The translations under genes were made by a program, and so were the position numbers. From NCBI RefSeq assembly GCF_030704535.1, contig NC_081817.1:14558501-14622500 (forward strand): a DNA stretch of 64,000 bases, written 5' to 3'. The DNA comes from Vitis vinifera (Eukaryota; Streptophyta; Magnoliopsida; Vitales; Vitaceae). Shown one piece after another: positions 33,802 to 43,213 of this stretch (its first letter is position 1; every line of letters begins with the position of its first letter). A model generated the notes under the pieces. It saw only the letters and a list, made by a program, of their open reading frames with translations, searched no databases and was not told the DNA's origin.

Positions 33802-35754
33802 GAAAGTGTGGTAAGTTGATGAGCTTAGCATGAAAAGCTAAGTGCTCATCTCTTTTTGTTTTAATTTTAGTATTACATTCTTGTTTACTTTGCATTTTTA
33901 ATACTTTTGCACATATTTTGTTTAGGTTTCTTAGTTTTGATTTTGTTTTTTTATGTTTTTAATGGAGCTTTGATGTCCAATAGCAGGTACGAAAGCTCAC
34001 AAGCTCACAAATGTGGAAAGAAAGGTGAAATAGGGGAGAAATATACCTAAGTCCAAGCTTAAAAGCCCATTTCGCAACTCTAAAAGTGAGTTGCGAAATG
34101 CACATTTTGGCAAGATGCAAAATGCAACCTCTCGGGATTGTGCACTTTCGCAAGGAGTAACCAGTGCGAAAATTTTCGCAAGTCATTTTTCACCTTGCGA
34201 AATTGTTTTCAAAGCAAATATCAAAGTGCAACCTCTCGGGATTGGTTTTTAAGGGGAGTAGCCAGTGCGAAAATTTGGCAAGGTGAATTTTCACCTTGCG
34301 AAATTTTTTCTTCATGCTTACCAAGGTTTTGATTCTTTTTAAATTCATTTTCACAGCTATCCTGGACCAGCACTCCGCCATGCTATCTCAGATCCACCAT
34401 CACCTGGGCATATCACCTCCTCCACCTCAGGAGCCACATCCATGATTGGATATTTCTATCTCCATTTTGTATATGTTTTTTTTCTTTTTTGTATATGTAC
34501 ATGTTTTATATTCTGAGATTGTATGTACCTCATGCTTATATCTTGTACTCAACTCTCTCAGTTTATATAAGCATCATTTTTTGTATCTTATTTCCTCTCT
34601 CACGTTTCTTATGGTTTTTGAATCATGTGGATGCACTCACACGCTTTGAATACCACATCACCATAAGGTATATCATTCCTTCCTCGTATTTTTCGATAGA
34701 AACATTGGGGACAATGTTCATCTCGGTTGGGGGGAGAGTTGAGGAAGTAAGTATTTCCTATTCTAGTTAGTTATTTTGTTGATTTAGTAGTTTTTGCCCT
34801 TTTTCAAAATTTTTTGTTTCATTCTCTATGGTTGTTAAAGATAATTTCTCAAAATAAAATAGGATAAGTCGAGTTTTAACTTAATTACTTAAGTCTTAGA
34901 GTTTGTTTTATGCTTTCAAAGTTGATAATCTATTGAAGCCCTCTTTGATTTCGAACTTATTTCTTCCATTTCAAGCTTTACACACACCATGCACATTAGA
35001 TCCCGGATTTATGATGTAAAACTTTCTCACCCTCTAAGCTTAGGAAAATTTTGACTTGGTTTATTACTTAACCTCTTTTTAATAGTGTTGGGACACCTCA
35101 AAAAGACCAATGAGTCTTAGAAAAAGAAAAAGAGAAAAAGAAAAAGGAAAAGAGAAAAAGAAAAAGAAAAAGAGAATAAGCTTCTATTCTTTCCTTGAAA
35201 CCTAAGCATGATCCGAAGGGGTGGCGAAAGCCTTTAAAACCCGATGCCCTAAACCTTGATTGGTTGGGAGTCGTCGATCCTCTGCTTGCTACATAGGTGA
35301 ATTGGTTAAGTTTAGTGAGTAAAAAGAATTGTGAATAAGAAGGTGCGTTCCTAACCTATTAAGAGTTGGTTAATTTTGCCAATGTCCGAGAAAAGCTTAG
35401 GTTGGGGGGAGAGGATAGTTGTGCATACTATATCCGGAAGCTAATCTCATTAACACTTAGCTCATTATGGAAGAGTTTGATCCGGAACCTTGAGAGTAGA
35501 GATTCTTTTGATACTTAATTGCATAATCTCCACTCTTTGTACTTTTTGTTTAAGTTTTAGCTTTGACAACTCCTATTGCATTTTGAATCTTCGTATCTTT
35601 AGTTCACCATGTGAGATGTGTTTTGATATCAGTTATGCCACTCAATTATTTTTTGGAGTGATTTGCATGATCCCTTTTATGTATATTATTATAGTTTACT
35701 TAGTTTTTATCTCCTCCATTGCTAAGGGACTAGCAATGAGTCGGTTGGGGGGTG
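33802..35754 (+). other. Non-coding 3' region of Gypsy-2 between pol and the LTR
   Basis: No frame above about 110 codons. It contains a direct repeat (34122-34209 and 34226-34310, both CAACCTCTCGGGATTG ... AGTGCGAAAATTT ... TTTTCACCTTGCGAAATT), a purine run at about 35115-35180, and three purine-tract-like GGTTGGGGGG motifs (34725, 35400, 35743), the first after GGGGACAATGTTCATCTC. The env-like gene found here in some Athila elements is absent. Confidence 0.85.
35743..35754 (+). other. Polypurine tract of Gypsy-2
   Basis: GGTTGGGGGGTG directly precedes the 3' LTR. Two upstream look-alikes are noted in the 3' region. Confidence 0.8.
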
Positions 35755-37391
35755 TGATTACTACCAAAAAGTGCTATTTTGTAGACCTAATTATAATGGT
35801 TTTAAGCACCTTTGAGTAGTAATCATATTCATTTAACCCAATTAATTCATTAAGGTCCTTAGTAATTGGTTTTAACCTTTTTGTGGCAAAGTTGACATGT
35901 TTTTATCAGCTTATGAATCGATTCAAGCATGCCAATTGATGGAGGAGCTACTTGGGCGAGTTAAGCAAGGATTTTGTACGTTTATAGGCTTGAATTTCAA
36001 GTGGAAACACGAGCACAAGCAATGGAGAAGAGGAAAACAGAGTGAAGAAAACAGAGTGAAGAAAACAGCTGCAGTCTTCCTTTGAACTTTTGGAGCACTT
36101 CCCGAAGTCCATTTTTTTCATGCTATATACCATTTGAAAGCTTAGGAAGTCAAGAATCCAACGCTTCAAACCGTGTATGATTTGGATCTGAAATGAGGAA
36201 GATATGGCCTTTGGAAGGAAACTGCATCATGTCAAATGACCAATTTCGCAAGGAGATTTTCTTCATGGTGCGAAATTTTGCCACTTCGCACCATGAAGAA
36301 ACACCTTGCGAAAATTTCGCAAGGAGGATTTAGGCACATTGCGAAATTCCTTTGAATCCCCTGTTTTGAGACGTTGTTGATGTTATTCCACTACCGGTTC
36401 TCCAAGATATTTTGCTTGATTTTTAGCTTTGTAAATACCTATTTTACCCTTGTAATCAACCAATGAATAGGTTGCTTTTGTAATAGCTCTTGTAATTTAG
36501 CTTGTTATTGTCTTTAAATAGAGGTGAAGAGCCTCAGACAATCATCATCTAATCTTGTAACCTGTAACTTTATAAGTTATAAGATCACTTTTGTTCATAC
36601 GTTTCTTTTCTCTTTTCTTTCTCATTTTCTTAGTAGCCAAACATCCTTGGAGGATGAAATCCCCAAGGATGAGAGGCTAAAACCTTTTAGTTTCTTGAAG
36701 TAATGGATGTCATGTGAAGCTCCCGTGTCAGGATGGAGATTTCCAAGCCATGAATGTAAGTAGCTGAGCGTCATAAATGTTTTCATTCAAAGTAAAGCTT
36801 TTAATCCCTCCGACTTGCTTTGAATGACCAATACTTGATAACCTTTTGGTCTCAGTGGATTCTTATTGTTAGATCCACTGATGTTCATTAGTTATCCCCT
36901 ACGAGCCATTGTATTGCAAGTCGAGGAGATGACCTATATCATTAAAAGAGCATTTATGAGGTTCAACTACCCTTTTTGTAAGTTTTCAAGGACTAAAACT
37001 CAGTTGTTAAACTCATACCGGTTCGGGAAGTAAGCATCATCTTAGTTGCTTCCCCAACTCGAGGTGAAAAGTCCCAAAATCTCCATTTTTACATAGTGAG
37101 TTAAGCATGGCTATCCAAAGCTTTGAGAAACTTCTTTTTCCATCTTTTAACCTATTTTCATGTTAGTTTAGTTTACACGCCTTCATCTTTATATGTTTTC
37201 ATCTTAACTTAATTTTTATTAAGAAAAGTTCACTCCATCCTCCGAACTTCACCAGTTAAAGTAAAAACCCTTCCCAGTGTTCGATCCTAGAGCCACTATG
37301 CTATAGTAGCTTTGCTACTTTAGTGTAAGGACGTTAGGTATAAATTTTGTTGATACCCTTACATGCCAAGCTACCAAGAGTCGGGTTATCA
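35755..37391 (+). repeat. Gypsy-2 3' LTR
   Basis: 1,637 bp, appears identical to the 5' LTR except G at 35920. It is followed by GCAGA at 37392-37396. Confidence 0.95.
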
Positions 37392-37396
37392 GCAGA

Positions 37397-38990
37397 TAAT
37401 TGTTGAAGATGGTATAAACCAGATTGAACTTCAGCAAGCCCAATCATCCTCCATTTATTGAGGTCCTGCAAGATACATTTGGATTGAAGAAAAAATAATC
37501 CAATTGAATTATCTTTAGTTAATCTTGATGCAGAAACAAGATTGATATTGAAAGATGGAACATAAAAAGCATTGTGTAAAGTAATATCAGGTGAGAATTT
37601 TACAGATCCAGTGAAGATAATTGGAACTGTTTGTCCATTTGGTAAATGAACTTTGGAAGATGTTTTAGGTAAAACAATCGAGTCAAATAGAAGGGGAGAA
37701 CAGATCATATGATCTGTTGCTCTTGTATCAAGAATCCAAGTAAATTGGTTCTTTGATGAAGAAACTGTATTGCAGAAGAAGGAATTACTTGAGGTGGATG
37801 CAACATTGGCAATTGCATTAGAATTTGTGTTTGAGCTGGAAAGGCTGTTTGCTAGAGTAAGCAGATTTTGGATTTGTTCTTGAGAAAAAATCATGTTGGA
37901 ATTACTTGAATTTTGCTCCAAAACATTAGTATTATTTGTAGTGGGCAATCTTTGAAAATTTTTGGCTACAGTTGGTGTAGAGTTGAATCTTTTTCCTCTT
38001 GGTCTTTTCCATCCAGGAGGATATCCAATTAGCTGAAAACATTTATCAACTAAGTGACCCAAATAACCACAATGAGAGAAAATTGCATCAGAATTTCCTT
38101 TCTGCTTTGTGAATTGAGTATTACTTGTTGAAACGGTTCTTGATGATTGTTCAGCAACCATTGCTTGTGAATCAATGGAAATGCCAACTGCATTAGTTAA
38201 TGATCTTTGACTCTCTTCTTGTAAAAGTAGGGAGAAAACTCTGCTCATAGATGGTAAAGGAGATTGTAGTAGCAATTGACTTCTAATTGCTGAATAAAAA
38301 TCGTGAAGCCTCACAAGAAATTTCATTACATAGTCTGATTGCTGTCTATCAGTCAAGTCCTTCAAAATATTACAAGAACAATGATTAAGGTTCCCACATC
38401 TGCAACTGGGAATAGGACGGTAGCTAATGTATTCATCCCATAAAGCCTTGAATTCACTGAAATATTTAGTGATAGATTTCGAATTTTGAGAAATGGAACT
38501 TAAGGATTTTTCTAGGGAGAAAACCCTTGGTCCATCACTTCTGAGATATCTGATTTTCAGCTCCTCCCAGATATCAAAAGCATTTGTGAAATAGAGAAGA
38601 CTACCACGGATTTCTTTGGCAATTGAATTCATTAGCCAAGACAGGACAAGATTATTGGCTCTTAGCCAAGCAACACGAAGATGAGGATCATTAGTGATCG
38701 ATTGAACCAGAGAACCATTAACAAATGCAATTTTATTTTTCATTGTTAGAGCAATTGACATAGATCGACTCTATGCAATATAATTCTCACCAGTGAATAT
38801 CTCGGAAACCAGAAGTGCACCAGGATTATCAGATGGATGTAAGTAATAGCAGTTGGATGAATCATCTGAAAGATTCTGTATAGGTCCATTTGATGAATGA
38901 GAGTTAGCCATAGAAGCATTTTCTTCCTTAGTCATTGTGAAGTAACAATCGACCAGGAAAGATGAAGAAGAATCAAGAAAGATCAAGAGC
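37397..38990 (-). pseudogene. Copia-2 Gag and protease part (broken)
   Basis: The start lies near 38936 (MTKEENASMANSHSS). A stop at 38771 is followed by the long Gag frame (38761 downward: NKIAFVNGSL, FSEFKALWDEY, VFSLLLQEESQRSL). The zinc knuckle is damaged (SHCGYLGHLVDKC lacks its first Cys). The protease reads WILDTRATDHM, so the catalytic DTG has become DTR. The frame ends where Gypsy-2 begins, within LYHLQQLSAD. Both Gag and protease would be inactive. Confidence 0.9.
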
Positions 38991-39005
38991 AACGGAAAAT
39001 ATCAA

Positions 39006-39017
39006 GCTCTGATACCA
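39006..39017 (-). other. Primer-binding site of Copia-2 (initiator tRNA-Met)
   Basis: TGGTATCAGAGC on the minus strand, adjacent to the 5' LTR. Confidence 0.9.
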
Positions 39018-39282
39018 TGTGAAGATATGCAAAATTGCAAAGGAAAATAGAGGAGAAAACAGAGGAGCACTTAAACGTGTATTGAAACAAAAATTCTCCT
39101 TACATTCAGATGAAATAAAAATGTACAGGTGAGGTCTATTTATACACTTGAAATGGATCAATAAAGCTGTTAAGTATTGACAATTGGCAAAACTAATTTA
39201 ACTGACATTAGTTAGATGAATTCTGTTTGGCTACTTGTGATTTTAACTCTAATTCATCTATCAGATTTTGGATATTCCAACA
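39018..39282 (-). repeat. Copia-2 5' LTR
   Basis: 265 bp, with a 12-bp extra segment relative to the 3' LTR. The AAAGG duplication follows at 39283-39287. Confidence 0.93.
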
Positions 39283-42200
39283 AAAGGCATCAACACTTTC
39301 ATTGATGATGACAAACTTGAGAGAGGCCAAGTCATATCCCCGGCGCTTGTTGCAGCTATTGAAAACTCCAAGTTTTCTATCATTGTTTTGTCAGAAAACT
39401 ACGCATCTTCTAGATGGTGCTTGGAGGAGCTGGTGAAAATACTAGAGTGCAAAGAATCCATGGGACAAAGGGTTCTCCCTATTTTCTATAACGTGGATCC
39501 CTCATATGTGAGAAAACACATGGGAAATTTGGAGAAACATTGGCTAAACATGAAGAGAATTTCAAGGAGAATATGGAAAGGGTGCAGATTTGGAGGGATG
39601 CTCTCACTCAAGTTGCCAATTTATCGGGATGGGATTCGTAGAATAAGTAATTTTCTAAGCTTAGCCCCTTTTTTATTTCCCCCCTTATTTTTTTAAACAT
39701 TATTCTTATCATTAAAATTTCTCAAGGAAATACTATGATTGTTGATAGCATGTTAATATTCTCCATTGAAATTTAGATTTTCATTGCTGAATTGTTAAAC
39801 AAGACCTTTTGGGTTAAGTTTTTTCTGTTGAACTCATTGTAAAATATTTTTAAATTAGAATTCTAAGATTTAGATACTTAAGAGCTGACATGGGAGAAGC
39901 TCATTTTTATTTTTTTACTTTTTTTTTTTTACTTTTTTTCATGTAAAATTAATCAAAATGACCATGATAAGATAACCATGAAAGCATTAATTACAACACC
40001 AAACATATAAATAATCACCCTGCTAGTGCTAGTTCATGTATGATTACCTTTTCATAATTTTATTTTCCATATATATAATATGGTGATTAGGACTAACACT
40101 AATTTGTTTTGCCTTCCAATATCATTCATTCAATAGTTGCAAGGTTTGGGAATGGGTATGTGGTAATTAGTGAATCACATATCTAAAATAATGCATTATC
40201 AAACTTACTACTCTTTGTTCTTAATCATGGCAGGAAGAGGTTATGCTTATTGAGGAAATTGTCTCCAGCATTTTGAATGATATAATTCATATACCATCAA
40301 GTGATGTTGAGGACCTAGTGGGGATAGATTCTTCCATACGTGAAATGGAATCACTATTATGTATGGAGTCAACTGTTGTTCGAATGATAGGAATTTGGGG
40401 AAAAGACAACCCTTGCAAGAGCAATTTATGATAGAATTTTCAATCAATTTGAAGGTTGCATATTTTTTGAAAATGTTGGAGAAGATTTGAAAAGACAAGG
40501 TATTGATGGCTTACAAGAGAAATTTCTTTCAAAAATATTAGGATGTAAAAATCTAAGTTTAACTGGACGCACTTTAACAAAGGCAAGATTCTACTCCCGA
40601 AAAGTCCTCCTTGTCCTTGATGATGTAAATGATTCAATAATATTAGAAAAGTTAGTTCCACAATGTGATTGGTTTAGTCTTGGAAGTAGAATCATTATAA
40701 CAAGTAGGAATAAAGACTTGTTAAGCATGCATGGAGTAAAGGAAACATACAAGGTCCAGAAATTAGAGGGCAATAAAGCTATGAAGCTCTTCAGTCGTTA
40801 TGCATTTAAACGAGACCATCCCATAGAGGATTTTATGGAGCTATCTAAAGACGTACTAGTGTATACTCAAGGTCTTCCATTAGCTCTTAAAGTTTTAGGC
40901 TCTCTTTTGTTTGGTAGGAGCAAGCATGAATGGGAAGGTGAATTGGATAAACTGAAAAGAATTCCTAATATAGAGATTCAGAGAGTGCTTCAAATAAGCT
41001 ATGATTTTCTAAATGACAATGAAAAGGATATATTCCTAGATATTGCTTATTTCTTTTTGTGGGAGGACAATGATTATGTTACAAAAATCTTAGATAGTTG
41101 CAACTTTTTCCCAATTAGTGGAATAAAAGCCCTCATAAATAAGTCTCTCACAACTATTTCTGATAACAAGCTAAGATGCATGATTTACTACAAGAAATGG
41201 GTAGAGAGGTTGTTCGCAAAAAGTCCCCTAAAATGCTTGGCAAATGGAGTAGGTTGTGGAATCATGAGGACATTTCTTATGTGTTGAAAAAAAATATGGT
41301 AAGAGCAAAACACATAAATTTTCCTTTTTCACATACAAATTTAAGATGAAAAACTATCACTTCTGTTAAAGCAGTACTTGTGGATCATATAAAATTTTTT
41401 ATGCATTTTATATGCTTTTCAATTAATCTCTATACTTGGTTTTTAGGGAACAAAAGAAGTTGAAGGCATATTCCTCAACTTGTCTCATTTGGAAGAGAAA
41501 CTAGAATTCACAACTCAAGCCTTTGTGAGGATGAATAGACTTCAATTACTTAAAGTCTATAAAGATGACATTTCAAGAACCTTCCAAGACACCTCCAAAA
41601 AGGCAAATTGTGAAGTGCACTTTTCCCAAGACATTAAATTTCATTATGATGACTTAAGATTACTATATTTCCATGGATACCCATTAAATTCATTGCCCAT
41701 TGATTTAAATCCAAAGAATCTTTTTGACCTCAGCATGCCTTATAGCCACGTTAAACAATTGTGGGACGGAATCAAGGTATTATTATAATTTATCAATGTT
41801 ATTATCTTTATATAGTATGCAAACATTCATGAAAGTTAATTTTTGAATCACTTTTCTTTTTGGCAGGTTCTAAAAAAATTAAAATTCATGAATCTCAGTC
41901 ACTCTAGATATCTACGAGAAACCCCGGATTTCTCTGGGGTCATCAACCTTGAACAGTTAGTTCTTGAAGGTTGTATATCTTTGCGTGAGGTTCATCCTTC
42001 TCTTGTAGTTCTGAACAAACTCAAATTCCTGAGTTTGAAGAACTGCATAATGCTGAAGAGTCTTCCAAGCAACATTTATAATCTAAAATCTCTCGAAACC
42101 TTTGATGTTTCTGGTTGCTCAGATTGTGTGAACTTAAAGTGGCTAAAGGAGCTCTATGCAGACAAAGGAACACCATCTGCCTCACACTTGATGCCAAGGA

Positions 42201-43213
42201 GTTCAAATTCCATTTGTTTCATGTTGCCTCCTTTCCCAGTTTTGTGTTCCTTAACAAAACTAAACCTAACAAACTGCTTTATATCAGATGGCGCAAATCT
42301 CGGTAATCTTGGCTTCTTATCTTCGCTGAAATCCTTAAATTTGAGCGGAAACCTCTTTGTTACTTTGCCTTCAAGCATCAACCAACTTTCTCAACTGAAA
42401 TGGCTGGGGTTGGAAAATTGCAAAAGACTTAAAACACTGCGGGAGCTTCCATCAAGCATAGAAGAGATCAATGCACATAATTGCACATCATTAACCACAC
42501 TTAGCTCTGGCTTCAAACTGAAGGGGGATCCCTTGTTGCCCCCTCTTGAGCCTGCTTCCCCAGAGCTAGAAACCAGTATTCCAGAGTTGTTAAAAGCTGC
42601 ATTCAGCCTTGTTATTCCTGGGAGAAGAATACCAGATTGGATCAGGAATCAGGACTGCAGTAGTGAAATAGAATTAGAGCTACCTCCAAGTTGGTTTAAT
42701 TCCAATGTCCTGGCTTTTGCTTTTGCTGTAGTCTATAATTTCCCTCTTCCTCTCAGTCCCAGGAGTAGTGGTTGGGTTAGTGCAGACTGCAACTTCTATT
42801 CCCATCACAGTTCTTGGCACTATGCTGTCTATCCTCAGACTACTCTAAGGGGAGGATTGGAGTCAGATCATTTGTGACTGCTTTGTGTACCATTTCCCTC
42901 TTCTATCAATTTTGATGAAGTGATTCGAATTAAGGCTTCATTTGACATTTTACTCCGAATAGGAGTTTGTGCAATTAAGAAGTGTGGGATTGATCTAGTG
43001 TACAGGAATGAAGAGGTGAATGGCAACAATATAACAATGATCCAATACATCTCTCCTCCTCCTAATTCAACTCTTCTCCTTGAAGAAATCCATGAGGGGG
43101 ATTCCAGTGGAAATGGGTGGTCTTATGATGGCTCAGAATCAGAGAATTCTGACTACTATAGTTGTGATGGGGAAACCAGTGAAAGTGGGTGGTGGTGTGA
43201 TGATTTAGAATGA
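39283..43213 (+). pseudogene. TNL pseudogene, remainder (TIR end, NBS, LRR, C-JID)
   Basis: Exon 1 continues to about 39650, then intron 1, exon 2 at 40234-41298 after TCATGGCAG, exon 3 at 41447-41776 after TTTTTAG, exon 4 at 41867-43213 after TTTGGCAG. Exon 3 starts GTKEVEGIFLNLS, as usual for the NBS-LRR linker exon. Exon 4 carries about six LRR-like repeats, fewer than the intact gene at 50-52 kb, then the C-JID and an acidic Ser/Gly/Tyr-rich tail (GDSSGNGWSYDGSESEN). The specific breaks are given in the entry for the whole gene. Confidence 0.9.

Larger units (their letters stand above)
26372..37391 (+). mobile_element. Athila-like Gypsy retrotransposon (Gypsy-2), apparently intact and young
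   Basis: This 11,020-bp element has two 1,637-bp LTRs (26372-28008 and 35755-37391) running TGATTACTACC to GGGTTATCA and a GCAGA target duplication. The LTRs appear to differ at one base (A 26537, G 35920). The PBS at 28011-28028 (TGGCGCCGTTGCCGGGGA) is complementary to the 3' end of tRNA-Asp, the usual Athila/Tat primer. One long gag-pol frame is open. A region of about 1.95 kb between pol and the 3' LTR holds no long frame, although related Athila elements often have an env-like gene there. The purine tract abuts the right LTR. Confidence 0.96.
23238..39282 (-). mobile_element. Copia LTR retrotransposon (Copia-2) in the TIR exon, split by Gypsy-2
   Basis: LTRs lie at 23238-23490 (253 bp, 3') and 39018-39282 (265 bp, 5'), bounded by TG and CA and the AAAGG duplication. 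The size difference is one 12-bp insertion or duplication (GAGGAGAAAACA region); about eight substitutions are also visible. The PBS is at 39017-39006 (TGGTATCAGAGC) and the purine tract at 23491-23502. Without Gypsy-2 and its duplicated GCAGA the element is about 5,020 bp, similar in plan to Copia-1 and likewise Ale/Retrofit-like by inference. The coding region is degenerate and divided between 38990-37397 and 26366-23416. Confidence 0.95.
23092..43213 (+). pseudogene. TIR-NBS-LRR (TMV N-like) pseudogene split by nested retrotransposons
   Basis: The TIR exon starts at ATG 23092 (MAISSSSSS, then GYDVFLSFRGEDTRNNFTAHL), is interrupted at 23237 in HTKG and resumes at 39283 (GINTFIDDDKLERG, SENYASSRWCLEELVKI). 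Introns and exons follow the usual TNL plan: exon 2 (NBS) 40234-41298, exon 3 41447-41776, exon 4 (LRR and C-JID) 41867-43213. NBS motifs visible are VLLVLDDV, GSRIIITSRNKDLL, GLPLALKVLGS and FLDIAYFF. The LRR exon ends in a C-JID (SLVIPGRRIPDWIRNQ). Breaks: a one-base deletion near 39529, TAG at 39639-39641, a lost donor after it, a deletion at about 40400 removing the P-loop glycines and shifting frame, a one-base loss near 41175 just before MHD, and TGA at 42875-42877. Family role: intracellular immune receptor with a TIR NADase; this copy is dead. Confidence 0.93.

Noticed and set aside
33802..35754. Env-like gene in Gypsy-2
   Set aside because: Only short frames are present; none has a signal peptide or extended membrane-protein pattern.
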